A stretch of 64,000 nucleotides of DNA from Coptis chinensis (lineage: Eukaryota; Streptophyta; Magnoliopsida; Ranunculales; Ranunculaceae): NCBI GenBank assembly GCA_015680905.1, contig CM027380.1, positions 48,768,001 through 48,832,000 on the forward strand, given 5' to 3'. A program made the position numbers and the translations under genes. Under the pieces are notes generated by a model. That model did no database searches, was not told the DNA's origin, and worked only from the letters and a program-made list of their open reading frames with translations. This document shows positions 1-11,679 of this stretch, piece by piece; within the stretch, counting starts at the first letter, position 1; every line of letters begins with the position of its first letter.

Positions 1-5
1 CCATT

Positions 6-715
6 TGATAAATGATAAATTTGAATAGTCTACCTACGAAATGAACGATGAAACTCAAAACGTAAGTAAACTAAACTTATCTTATGATGCTTATCAAAGA
101 TTTCTCTACTCTCAATCTTATGAGATATAATGGAGTAGGAAGTTCGTTCCACTCTTAGTGCTCTAGCATGGAATTGTTTTCTAATCTAATTAATCGGTCT
201 TTAAGTCAATGAGAGCTTTACGAAGGGGAATTATACTACGATGCAATATGAAAAGCAATATGTTGAATGTCACTACGAAATATATGGAAATACTAATGTT
301 CTTGAATCTAGATAAAGAATTAGAGGGGAATTGAATCCACCTCGAATCCAACTTAATCACCTAGAATAGACTGTTGTAATCCAATTCTTATGTTCTTACG
401 GTAAGAATTGCTCGTTCTAATCCCTAATTAACATGGCATTTCTACCAATTATAACTAGCATGTGAGGTCGTCCACCCATTCTCATGGCGAAACACGACCT
501 TCTAGAATGGAATAGACTCTACAACGCTTCTACACTATACAACTAAGTTTTCATCAAGGCTTCATCAACCCCTCTAATGGAGGTTTTAGCCTTGATTCCT
601 CAAACCATCATTTCCCATTGAAATTGAATACAACATATTACAAAGATTCTAACTTTATGAAATTTAACTAAACAATAATCTAAATCTAATTAATAACTAA
701 GAATTGAATGATAAC
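6..715 (-). repeat. Athila-type LTR fragment (element H), 3' part
   Basis: On the minus strand this matches the last ~700 bp of the family LTR (compare 52009-52718), including the tract ending in TTATCA at position 6. Bases 1-3 (CCA) are the start of the tRNA-Asp primer-binding site, so the body of this minus-strand copy lies left of the window. Its upstream part is missing: at 715/716 it abuts the 3' LTR of element A. It contains no gene. Confidence 0.85.
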
Positions 716-2099
716 TGATAACTGTAAAATGAATAGTTTACCTACGAAATGAACGATGAATTCAATCCGTAAGTAAACTAAAACTGATCTTTTATCTCTT
801 TTATCAAAGCTTCTACTCTCGATGCGAATTGCACTAAGTGGAGTAGGAAGTTCGTTCCACTCCTAGTTCCCTAGCATGGATTGTTTTCTAAGTCTAAGAA
901 ATCAGTTTTAAGTCAATGAGAGCTTTACGAAGGGGAATTATACTACGATGCAATATGAAATTGATTATTTGAATTTAAACTACGAATGCTACGGGAATAC
1001 GATTGGTTGAATCTAGATAAAGAAATCAGAGGGGAATTAAATCCACCTCGATTCCAACTTAACAACCTAGCGTAGAATGTTGTATCTCAATTCTCACGTT
1101 CTTACGGCGAGAATTTCGAGTTCTAATCCCTAGTATTCATGGCATTCCTACCGGATACTAACTAGCATGTGAGGTCGTCCACCCATTCTCATGGCGAAAC
1201 ACGACCTTCTAGAGTGGAATAGATTCTACAACCAATTCTATACTAACCACTAAGTTTTCATCAAGGCTTCATCAACCCCTCTAATGGAGGTTTTAGCCTT
1301 GAGTCATTATGCAAACATTTCCATTTAGATTAAAACTAAACATAATATAAAGCATTGAAATTTACTTAATTAAACAATAATGAAATCTAATTTAATGACT
1401 AAAATGAAATAAACACAAGAATTGAAATTAGATCTAGAAATGGAAATGACAAAAATCGAAATTAACTAATAGCTATTTATTTATTAATACTAATGAAGAA
1501 CTATGATTCTAATAGTTTAATCTAAGACAAGAATTTGATTTGAAACTACACTTAATCAAAAACAATTAAATAAAACTAGATCTAATGGCTACTTTCTATT
1601 CTAAGCTATGTACCCTAATTCTCTACTAAAAAATCTACCATTAACAATGAGCTAAGCTTTTGTTTTTATACATCCAGATCCAAAAATCGTGCATGGGCTT
1701 GGAGCCATGTTTTGGGCCAGAGAATCAGGCCCAAAACCCAATTCTTCGATCCAAAAGGCCTCTTGACTAGATTCGGCTTCAATAGACTTTTCGTCCACTT
1801 CTGCTCCTCTGATTGGGTCAAGGCTTGGACCATTGCAAAGCTCTTTTCGAGCGGTCGTTTTGACATAAGGTAGGCCCAGGCCCAATTCTGAGGTATGAGT
1901 CCAAAGATATGGCATTCGGAAGTTCTGCGACTTTTGCTCCTTTATCTCGCTAAAGTGGCACATTTCTACACATAATGGACTTTGAAGCTGAAATGCATAA
2001 AAACATGTAATCAGTATTAACTCTTACTTATTATTCACATAATTGGTCTAACAATTATGATTATTAAGGGGTTAAAACTACAGTTTTGGGCTCTTATCA
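716..2099 (-). repeat. 3' LTR of element A
   Basis: On the minus strand it starts TGATAAGAGCCC just after the polypurine tract and ends TTATCA at 716. It is closely similar to the 5' LTR at 11680-13171 but about 110 bp shorter, because it lacks the U3 segment equivalent to about 12890-13010. A TATA box (TATAAAAAC on the minus strand) lies near 1660-1672. Confidence 0.88.
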
Positions 2100-2113
2100 A
2101 ACCACCCCCAAAC
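2100..2113 (-). other. Polypurine tract of element A (motif iv)
   Basis: The minus strand reads TTTGGGGGTGGTT immediately before the 3' LTR, the expected position of the plus-strand primer. The same bases precede the LTR starts at 25963 and 58929. Confidence 0.85.
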
Positions 2114-3909
2114 AGCATTTTGCTTGTCCTCAAGCAAAGATGAGAAATTAGAATAAGTTACCAAAAATGGAGTTCTAACTACTCTCGTTTCGCTGAGTGC
2201 GATTGCATTTACCATATGCAACAAGGCCTTAAACCACTAGGAATTCCCTAGTGGGCCGAGTTATAGCCCTCGTGAGAGTTTTCGATGAAGGTACTCACAA
2301 ACTTCATCTATACTACAACGACTAAGAAAATAAAACTATTGTTTCCTTATTCATGCTCAACTATCTATACATCTCTCTAGCAATTGAATAAGAATAACCA
2401 AGTCAGAAACCTAAGTTAATATATGCATAATAATCTATCATCTACAATAAACATATACACAATGAGTAGTACTATAATATGTTTAGCGGGTTTGTTTCGA
2501 GAACTTCGGAATAAGCGTCCTTAAGTAGGTTCTCACAATAATAGTCAAGAAACAACACTCTGATTTTTCCACTCAAGTTTAAGCTACTCCGATTAATGCG
2601 GTGGGCACACTTTACCTTACAATCTCAATGACAACAAAGGAAGCGGAGTCGATCAAACACATCTGCCACTTACTATCACACTAACATATTCCTAATTGAG
2701 CTAGAGGTCTTTATTAGGTGTTACGGGGATTAGGAGATGGTTTAAGAAGGAAGGAAATGGATATTCTAAAGGACAAGTCTGAGATAATAGAGTCTTCATA
2801 TTACGTAACTAGAGAAACCTTGTTATTTACTTTTGCTTCTACACTTTGTTTCCATCCTTAGCCATATTTTTCTTTTTCTTTTCTTTGGCTTTTGACTCCC
2901 TTTTATTCTATTTTTTGAGTTTTTATTTTATTTCTATTTTTATTTTTCTTTTCTTTGGATGGAAACTTATTTTCTTTATTTTCTGAAGCACTAACTAATT
3001 TTTGTTTACACAGGTTTTTCTCTTCTTCTTTCTTCATCATTCTATTCTCAGACTTATTCTAAATTGGGTAGGTTGATTTTTTTTTTTTTTTATTTTGTTT
3101 TTTTTGTACAGGGGTAAAGGAATTGTGGTTTATGGAAGGGCTAATGAAAGGCTCGGTGGGGCTGACTAGCGAAAAATATACTTAGGTCAGAATTTCTAGC
3201 TATATCGATCAAAAAGGGCCTAGATTCTCGCTTAGGATATGGTTTAGTGATCAAGCAAGTGGGCGTGTGATATCTCTATCCGGATTTTACTTCTCCCTTG
3301 TGTCATTTCTCAAATATTTTAGCTCATATAAGGCTTTAGGCTATATTCTCACAGGATTTGTAGAATAAGTACTCTAGCCTAGATTTCAGAAACTTATCTT
3401 GCTAACAATCATAGATACTCATGTAATATATTTATAGATAGATGTAAAGATTATTACCTATATATTAACCTAAGTTTCTAACAATTATTCCGACGCTTGA
3501 CTCATTGAGACTTCTAGATTGTTAAGAGCATGGAGAAAGAAACAATACCAATATTCCTAAGTGTATAGCATAACTTATTTATTTATATTTTTGAATTTTT
3601 GAAATTTTAACTAGAAAACAAATGCATATTATACATATTTATATCCTAGCGGATGTCTTAATTACCGTGTTTCTATGCCCCCAAACAAGAAGCATGCTTT
3701 GTCCTCAAAGCATTTAAATAAAGAGGGTAGGAAAAATACCATTGAAGCGTGAAATTCAGAAACATCTACAAAACAAGGTTAGAAGCGTACTAATATAGGA
3801 AATAAAAACGACGAACTCTATAAGAGTTCCACCCATTATGGGGTTAACATAATTAATTTGCTTGGGACATAAGCGGGACACTAACAAAAACTAAAACTTA
3901 CCTCCACTT
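2114..3909 (-). other. Non-coding 3' region of element A
   Basis: No ORF of interest. The segment is conserved in the same order in B (24155-25949), F (57110-58913) and E (61814-63494). It includes a second TTTGGGGG motif near 3677-3687, a purine-rich tract of about 130 bp (pyrimidine-rich as written, about 2865-2990), and the phrase GAGGACAAGCA just upstream of the polypurine tract. The long T run near 3079-3091 is low complexity. Confidence 0.7.
3677..3687 (-). other. Polypurine-like motif iii of element A, after ORF4
   Basis: The minus strand reads TGTTTGGGGGC preceded by TTTGAGGACAAAGCATGC. That context resembles the one before the terminal polypurine tract (CTTGAGGACAAGCAAAATGC). Equivalents lie at 24381 (B), 57327 (F) and 62043 (E). 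Confidence 0.65.
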
Positions 3910-4849
3910 TCATTTGTTATTCGCGTCATCTTCGTCATCCTCTACTTCTATAAAGAAGTGAGGCTCCTTCAGCGATCTGCCATGCTATGATAATTTGCGG
4001 GCTTCACGCCATTTATCATCTATGGTTGCTAACCTATTAAGTGCCACTTGGTGCGATGGGGTGTAGGGTGCAACTTTGGTGAGGTTGTATCCGCCACCCT
4101 TGCCAAGTCATTTACGCGGAAAGATCGAATAATACTATTGGTGGTCGCACCGTGTCTACCCTAATCCAATCTGTGAAGCGTGTACAAAAAAACAGGAAAG
4201 AAACATAGCATAATAATACGTGAAATTAGAACGGGCATAAGAAGGTACTTATGCCTCATGGTATGGGCTCGTGCTAAACTAGACATCAAAAATGCGGGAA
4301 GGTCATAGAACCCGGCGTCCGTGGCTAAAGCAAGGAAAAGCGGCCGCAAGTGGCGTCATTCACGGAAGAAAAACGCCATTCCCCTAAAATGTTTAGCATA
4401 ATCCAAAACATAACAGTTCCTATGTTCATGGACCGGGCTACCAAGCGGCAGCGTTATAGTCCCCTTGGTCCTCAATCTGGAAAATGCCTGCCCCATGCGC
4501 CTCGTGCAAAACTTCATAAGTGTAGACATGCATATTATCGACCCAATAGCACCATGGGTCTTGTATCTCAGCCGGGCATAGCAAGTCCAAGAACAAATGC
4601 TAGCAAGAACACGGTAATTTCCATTGGTTCATCGTCAATGTTGATGGAGAACACTCCATCCGGTCTCTCAAAAGAAAATGCAGTTATTATAAAAATAAGA
4701 TGCAAGTCTTTGGAGAATAAAGTTTAGCCCGGTCTTACCATAAGAGGTTCCCGATACGTATGTGATCACCTCATGAAACCAAGCATCGTAAGTAGTGCTT
4801 TGGAACAAATCTTGAAAAGACTGTTCGGTATTATTATAGGAGATGTCAT
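3910..4849 (-). pseudogene. ORF4 of element A (env-position protein), broken
   Basis: The minus-strand ATG at 4849 begins MTSP, as in B (23248), and the reading ends near 3910 after an acidic tail (EVEDDEDD). Recognisable pieces shared with B and E include FYNN/FYDH near residue 60, GVFSINID, ILGEWRFSS, LARAHTMRHKYLLMPVL and a C-terminal DDKW. Several frameshifts and stops divide the frame. The function is unknown. Its place between pol and the 3' LTR is where plant Athila elements carry an env-like or extra ORF, but no signal peptide or clear membrane anchor was seen. It is preceded by its own TATA box and GC-rich leader. Confidence 0.7.
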
Positions 4850-5193
4850 CTCAAAACTATGCTCTTGAACATTTACTGCAAAACAACCGGGCACAACTTC
4901 GCGGAAAACTGGAATTTTTTGGTCCACGGAAGTCGGCGGCCTTCAACTAGAAGAAGCGAGTCGCTCTTTGTATTTTGGAATTCCGGTTTGGCCTTGAGTC
5001 GCGCTTTTGACTTGGCGCTGGCGGCCTCGAGCAAAATTTTCTGTCGAAGTGTAGAGGAAGCGCTCCTGCAGAGGCTGGAGCGCTTCGAAGGTGAATTTGC
5101 GAAAATGGAGGCGAAGCGCGTGGGAATCGCGGGTGTGAAGGGTGCGTGATGGAAGTTAGATGTAGTGTGAGTTGTGAGTGTAGAATGTATGAA

Positions 5194-5203
5194 GTTTATA
5201 TAG
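5194..5203 (-). promoter_or_regulatory. Candidate internal TATA box upstream of ORF4 (element A)
   Basis: The minus strand reads CTATATAAAC about 345 bp upstream of the ORF4 ATG. It is followed by a CA/CT-rich stretch and then by GC-rich AGCGC motifs (about 4930-5120). B (22911) and E (60604) have TATA-like boxes at the equivalent place. Confidence 0.55.
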
Positions 5204-5484
5204 GTTTTAAGTTGCTAAAGCGGATCGGGAAGTTGCCAAAAGTATTTGGGCGGTTCAGGAATCCTAAAATTTCAAAACCAGCGGAAACAACTCATTTTCT
5301 TGATTCTAATTCAAACCCGGTATCTTTTAGGTTGATTTTATGATTGAATGTACCTATTTAATATATATTTCATCTTACAATGATTCTCAATCATAGATAT
5401 GCCTAAGCGGCCATATTTTCACCTTACTCCCATAATAAATTCTAACACTAGGGTTATATAAAAATAAAGCTTGAATTGATAAAA

Positions 5485-5497
5485 CCACCCCCAAACA
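5485..5497 (-). other. Polypurine-like motif ii of element A, after ORF3
   Basis: The minus strand reads TGTTTGGGGGTGG, preceded by CCCACCTTCCCAACT. The same arrangement follows ORF3 in B (22609) and E (51116). Confidence 0.7.
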
Positions 5498-5656
5498 AGT
5501 TGGGAAGGTGGGATCAATATGAAACAACCACACATACTGAAAATAACCCTTATATTAAAATTTTCATTGAATTACCTTTCACTACAAAATTCAAATTACG
5601 AAAATAAAAGTTACATTACAATAAAACAACAAAAATAAATAAAACAACAACCACTA

Positions 5657-6805
5657 TCAATCCTCACACTCTCTAAACACCTGCGCCAGCGGTGGCGAGG
5701 GCACACTCTCTAGTGGTGGCTCTGGGCTCCCCGAAGGTCCAGCAGCGAGTCGTCTTCGCCGTCGACGGCGCTCATGCCTAAATAGCTGTGTCCACCGGCG
5801 AGTGCGTATGAGGTGTGGGAAGCGTGCAAGCATATCCACTCTAAACCGGCTTTTGGGCTTCCATCTCAGCCCTCGCTGTTCCCATCTCTCATCCTCTCTT
5901 TGGGTGCGGATCTCGAAGTTGTGATGAATAGTCGCGATGTCGAGTCGGAGGTCCGCGACAGATAGTGTTTAGTGAGCGATGCCCCTATGAAGCGCGCCAT
6001 GCGTTACGCATCGGACCAACACCTCACGGGAAGGCATCCGTATCAAAGCAAGTCACGTCCTCCTCATCCTCGTCCGAATCATCTTCATCCTCCTCCTCTA
6101 TCTCATCCTGTTCCCTATCCGCGGGTAATATCCAGCGTTGTTGGACACACTCCCTATAGATACGCGGGTTACGGTGCAGGGTAATGTAAATCCTATCAGA
6201 CGCCGGAGCTGCTTTCATCTTCAGCATGATCTTGGTAATTAACACAGGAAGAGGTGCCAAAGACTTTCCAACCCCCCTAATCATGCTCAGCAAAAACTCC
6301 AAGATACAGAAATCGTACTTCTGCTCCTAGAGTACCCATAAGATGTGGAGGCAGGTCAGACCGATGTCACTGACCTTGTCCTTCCCTAGGACATTCCAAT
6401 CCCGATCCAGAAATGCGAGTGGTTGGTCTGAGGGATGTCTGGCGAACACAATGGGAGTTTGTATTGTAGCTCCCATTGATGGCGATCCGCCCATCAAAGG
6501 CTCTACCCGTCAAACTGGGGCTCTGTAAAGTGGCATCGGATGGATTCTAGGCGGAATGCCTAGAATCTCGACCAACGAGCCGATGAGTCAACTCCTTCCT
6601 CTTCTTCCTTACCAACACAAAAGCCTACTCCTCTCAACTCTCTGGTGTTGTAGAACCGTTGGACCAAGTCTTCGTGGTAGAAGGCGGTCGAAAGTACCAT
6701 AAACTACTCTCCAGTCTCTACTAGCCATTTCGTCACCGTAAAAGCGGTAGCGAAGTGGTCGGCAGTGAAAACTTGCTCCGGTAAAATTCGGCGTTGTTGA
6801 GCCAT
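5657..6805 (-). pseudogene. ORF3 of element A, broken
   Basis: The minus-strand ATG at 6805 begins MAQQRRILPEQ, matching the start of ORF3 in B (21260) and E (49792). The middle holds the family core: VSDIGLTCLHILW, FCILEFLLSMIRGVGKS and LPVLITKIML. This resembles the core of the Pfam 'putative plant transposon protein' domain. A strongly acidic stretch of Glu/Asp codons follows (about 6050-6100). After a frameshift the end is recognisable by a basic cluster HERRRRRRR near 5770 and a Pro/Ser-rich tail ending near 5657. The basic cluster could be a nuclear localisation signal. The role is unknown. The region 6806-7454 upstream is non-coding. Confidence 0.7.
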
Positions 6806-7454
6806 CTAGTGTTTGGAATGGAGTGAGGGTTGAAATGTGATGTGGTGGTGGATAGTGGTGGCGCGGCAGTTTTGACTTTCAAATTTTTCGGTGGTTTTTG
6901 GTGGTTTGAATTGGTGGTGTTTGTGGTGGGTGGAGTTTGGAGTCGATTTGGGTTGGGATTTGATTTTGGGCGTGGGTTTATTGTATTTTCTTTTTAATTT
7001 TTATTTTGTTTTAGGTTTTGGTTTAAGCTTTGGCGTTAATGGCGGAATGGAGGAAGAAGAAACGCAACTGTTCGTGGAGGTAAGAGTGCGGCGTCTTGTA
7101 TTTGTCCGATGGCGGGTTGGGCCTGAAGCCCAAAATCGAAATTTTTTTTTTTTTTTTCGATTTTTCGCGAACTTGAAATCAAAATTGCCGCCGTTACGGT
7201 CCGATTTTTTGCGAATGAGATATGGAAATGATCAGGAGAGAATTTCCTATCAATGATCCATAAAATACTCTATTCCGACTTCTGATGACATACGAGATAG
7301 TGGAAAACGCCTCGAAAATGCGTGCATGCGTAAGTTATCGCGAGCGAATGAACTCTAAATTAATAGATTATGTCAATCCGAATCGTAATACAATAAAACG
7401 GCCTAAGCAACTCTAATGGGACATAAAACATTTTAGTATGCGGAACATTTAACA

Positions 7455-7470
7455 CCCACCCCCAAACAAA
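7455..7470 (-). other. Polypurine-like motif i of element A, after the pol-position ORF
   Basis: The minus strand reads TTTGTTTGGGGGTGGG. Equivalents follow integrase in B (20557) and E (49214) and the replacement tail in F (56945). Confidence 0.7.
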
Positions 7471-7800
7471 TTTTTACAACGAAGCTTAGAAAAAATTTGT
7501 TTTAGCGATGGGTCTTTTTAAAGTCGATTCGAGACTTCCTAGATTACTATGTGTATTTTTATTTTTTATTTTTATTTTTTTTTTTTTTAGAAGGAAAAAC
7601 AATAAGCAATAAAGACATAATTCACGCCATAGAGAAACATGACTCAAAAATCCGAGAAAAACATGCAAGAGTGGAAAAGCGTGAACTATGTGAACCGTGG
7701 ACTTAGGATCCGGTACTTACAGCCACACACTCCATAGGGAGGGCCGGTTACCTTAATGGTGCACTCACCAATATATTAAAGTGAAAGGAAGTGCACCAAA
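7471..7800 (-). other. Conserved non-coding block after the gag-protease-tail ORF
   Basis: The minus strand contains GTGCACCATTAAGGTAACCG, then a GGCCCTCCCTATGG core and GTGGCTGTAAGTACCGG. The block recurs after integrase in B and E and after the tail ORF in C and F. GTAAGT is a splice-donor consensus; whether it is used is unknown. No ORF is present. Confidence 0.7.
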
Positions 7801-7818
7801 CACAGAAATTGAGTCGAT

Positions 7819-10800
7819 TTATAGTCGGATACTCGAGACTTTATCTAAAACATATGTATGAATATGCGGTTGATCATATATCAACAACCGAAATAGTTGT
7901 GGATCATTCCATAAATAAATATCACAGAAAACATATCCAAACACAATCAAGCACCAAGATTTCCTACGACGCGAGCCTAGTGGAATCAAGCGAAGTCGGA
8001 TAACCCTATTGTGTAACCTATCATGCACCTTCTTTTTAATTTTTGAATCGTGGGTGTTTTAGTAAATAAGTGTGGAAAAAAGTGAATGGTTGTGGAGAAT
8101 ATGGTGGATATGGATAAGTTGTAGAAAAGATTGCACATACACAATGAGGATGTGGTTTTAGCACCGAACTCATTCATTGTGTAGGGATTTGTATCTCAAT
8201 TCTGAAAATGAAGGTGTCAAATAGTTTGTCCTTCGAAGTATCTGTTTGCTAGGAGGATTTAAAAATTATGAGCCACGGGGAGAAACAAAAGGATCGAGTG
8301 CAAACTCGAGATTCCTTTGAAAAGGGTGGAAGGAGGGAATCGAGGTGGATGTTGTGCAAGTTAGTTCTTGATAGGGTGAATTTTCACCTACTCGAAGAAA
8401 CTCATGAATTCCTCATCTAGATTGGTCATATCCACATTAATATGGTAGTCCTCTACATCTTTTAGAAAGTCATCTATCCCCGTCCTCATCAATAATATGT
8501 GTATCGACTAGTGTAGGGATGAAAATGTTGAGTCGACTTTCCAAAGGAAAGAATTTTGGGCATATGACTATCGGGGAGCGTGTTGTTGAAATAATCTCGG
8601 CGAAGCTCTCGATCATGCTAACCTCTCCATCCATAGGCGAATCGGATGCTGTGTCCTTGTTTTAAAACATTGACTTCAACAGCAAGATGGCCAAAAGACA
8701 TGGACATTGAACCATCACGGCAATTAATGGCGCATTGGCGGTTGCGGAAAGGGCGCCCTAAAATGATCGGAGACCAGTCGTTAGCGACTTTATGTATCGA
8801 GGACTACAAAATCAGCCGGATAGTAGAAATCCTAAACTTTTACCGGCCACGTTTTCGACTACACCCTTAGGATACTTAATAGACCGATCAGCTAATTGCA
8901 GCGTCATTTTAGTGGGTTGCATCTTGTCTAGACCTATTTGTCTATACAAATAAAATGGGAGTAAGTTAACACTAGCCCCAGTGTCTAATAAAGGCGATCG
9001 TCGTATAGGAATCTCTAAGGTGCATTGTCTGATGGGGCGACCGGGGTCCTTGTACTTAACAATTCCATTATGTTGGATAAGGTTGGGAATTGTTACGTTA
9101 AAAAAAGGCGTCTTTTGGTATATTTGTCTTCGCCTAGTAGTACACAATTCCTTAAGAAACTTAGCATGATGTGGTAGCTTTTTTTAATAGCCGAGGAAGG
9201 GTAGGTTTATAGTTAGATTCTTGAAAACGCGTCCTAATCTCCTCGTAATTTGTATCCCTAGTTAACATGGCTAATTTTTGTGGAAGCGGTGGTTTCGTCT
9301 ATATTTAGCAATGGTATCACTGGATGTTTAACCGTGGCTTTTGTTTCTTAGGTTGTGTTGTTGTAACGGGTACCTCTACGGTGGTAGGCTCTTGGTTTCT
9401 ATTTCGGTATCTAGTAAAATAGTAGGTGTAGGGGGCATTTGGTGGGGGTAACTATAGGCATAGTTACATTGTTATCAACCACTCTGCCGGAAGCGGAGAG
9501 TGGTGATGGCATTTATCTCACCTACATTTTCATATTCATTACTAGTATTATCGGTTACCTCAAAGGCTGTGTTTGTTGTTTTAGGATTAGGTATTGCGTG
9601 ACTGGCAACACAACTTTGGTTTGGGCTTTATCTTGAGCCAACTGTTGGGTTAAATTATTAACGGATTGTAGAAGAACATTAGTTAGATTGAGCCATGGTT
9701 TGGAAAAGTTTTTGGCTCACTTGTATGAAGGTGTCAAAGGCGATCCGGTTGTGTGGGTGTAGTAGTCACGGGTGGTGTGGTGGAACTATTTCACGTGAAT
9801 TATTTATGGGTGGATTTTGATAATTATTATTGACCGGAACGATACCTCTATTAGCATTATAATTATTATAATTACCTTGACCTTGTGCTTGACCTTGTCG
9901 AGGTTGCACTTGGTTGTTATAATTATTAAAATTACCCTGACCCTGTCCTTGCCGTGGTGGAGCTTGGTTAAAGCTGTGCGTGGGCCTAACATATTGATTA
10001 TTGTACCCTTGAGGTGTGACTTGTTGGTTATTTCTCCAACCGGAGTTGGGATTTTGTCTCCAAGAGGCGTTAGGTTCACTATTAATGGAACAAGCCTGTT
10101 CATAGGCTATAGGACAGTGGGAGTCGGGATGCTCAGGACTCCAACAGAAACTACATGGGTTTGAATTTACATTCATGACGGGGATAAGCTTTTGTTGTAC
10201 ATAAATGGCCTCTACCTTTTTAGTGAGTGATTCGATTAGAGTTTTAAGCTCGGAATCGTGTTTAATTTCAAAACATGGGTGGCCTTAAGCTGTATTAGTA
10301 GAACTAGCGAGCCGGGAGTAATCGTCGTCACTACCCCAATTATTATTTCGCTTAGTTTGGTCCTCTAAAATTTATAAGCCTCAGAGGCTCCTTTGCTTAA
10401 GAAACTACCCCATTCATTATGTCAAGGACTTCTTTATGGTGATGTTGAAGTCCTTTAAAAAGGCACGAACTAACGTGTCTTTTGCTAGGTTATGGTGTGG
10501 ACACTCTATAAGCGAGATCGGTGAAACGATTTCAAGCCTCTGAAAATGATTCATGAGTATTTTTGTCGAAAGAAATGAATCTTGGAAAGCATCTCATCCA
10601 TCTTTAGGGGTGGGTAAAAATGTTCCATAAACAATTTGAACAAAGTTTAGCCCACGAGTCCCAGAATTAGCTTGGGCGTTAACCAAGACGCCTTTATCGG
10701 CTAAGGTGAAAGGGAATACCCTTAATTTAATTTGTTCATTACCAACCGTAGGATGGTGGAATGTTGTTAGGACTTGTTCAATCCTACGATGTAAAGCCGA

Positions 10801-11088
10801 TAAGGTTTTCATGGTCTAAACCATGAAAAACGGGTAACAAATTAAAAATATTTGGAGGGATTCTGAAATCCCCCGCTGGGTCTGCTAGAACGATGCAAGA
10901 TTTGGGGCTATCGCTCAGGCTTTGTAGAAGTTCGAGAGAGGAGTCTCTCTTTCTTCCCCCATTATATCAGGTGGTGTGTGTGAAATAGTAGCTAGAGGTG
11001 TAGTGTGTGGTATACTAGATAGACTTGTTTGTTACTGTTGTTGTGTATTTACGTTAGGTGTTTTTGTTCGACCAGACCTTAATCTCAT
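7819..11088 (-). pseudogene. gag-protease-tail polyprotein of element A, broken
   Basis: The gag ATG at 11088 begins MRLRSGR as in B and F. Order on the minus strand: capsid part with RVFPFTLADKG (about 10812-10594), a CX2CX4HX4C zinc knuckle (CSFCWSPEHPDSHC, about 10150) followed by a Gln/Gly/Asn-rich RNA-binding-like stretch (to 9766), aspartic protease with DTGASVNLLPF (about 9000), an acidic linker, and the family-specific tail ending in CDIYLWNDPQLFRLLIYD (about 7870). RT, RNase H and integrase are absent. The tail joins protease where RT starts in B. There are many frameshifts and stops. Confidence 0.8.
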
Positions 11089-11664
11089 GCAAGACTAAGT
11101 CGAGCTTAACTAAACATGCAACACTCCAACCAATTCTGATATACTAGTATAAACCTCTAATAGGAGATGCGAGGTGTGGAAGAAAGGAATACCTGATTGC
11201 GTCCTTGCTTCGCTTATGAATAGCGTCTTGTTTACGCTTGTTCAGTGTATATAGCGAGTTGGAACACTGAAAAATATGAAAGATCAAAGTTGAATCAAAG
11301 CTGCCGAAATCCGAAAAAATTTTACGAGGCGCTTCGCTCTCGAAGTTATTTTCAAATTACAGTGTTTTTAAGCGCTGGTGGCGCTCCACATGGGGCTGGT
11401 CGCTCTTCGGTGTAAATTAATTTATGTGTTTGGGCTGGTCGCAGCGCTTGGTATATGGGTGGGGTATTTCGGTGGTAGACGAAATTCCAAGAACTTAGCG
11501 GGGGCGCTCTCTCCTTGAAGCGGGCCTCAGGTGTATTTTCTCGCGGAATTTGTCAAAGCTGAAATGGGCAACCACAGTATGAAACAACCAAGGGTGGGTG
11601 GGTTTAATGGGACTTAAAAATGACTACTTCTACTATGAAAACAATGCTAAAGTGCAACTAAGAT
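11089..11664 (-). other. 5' leader of element A
   Basis: Untranslated leader between PBS and gag. It carries repeated GC-rich AGCGC/GAGCGC motifs (about 11320-11530), the same class of motif as in the leaders of B and F and upstream of ORF4. No ORF. Confidence 0.6.
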
Positions 11665-11677
11665 GGCAGCGGCGCCA
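11665..11677 (-). other. Primer-binding site of element A (tRNA-Asp type)
   Basis: The minus strand reads TGGCGCCGCTGCC two bases after the 5' LTR. The plant tRNA-Asp complement begins TGGCGCCGTTGCC, as used by Athila elements. Confidence 0.85.
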
Positions 11678-11679
11678 TT

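Noticed and set aside
6891..7256. 121-codon plus-strand frame
   Set aside because: Lies opposite the low-complexity TGG/GTTT-rich leader of ORF3 in element A and contains a poly-Phe artefact from a T run.
9817..10164. 115-codon plus-strand frame rich in Ile
   Set aside because: Antisense shadow of the Gln/Asn-rich gag segment of element A; the repetitive AAT/ATT codons create it. The same artefact appears at 15592-15813 and 26823-27140.
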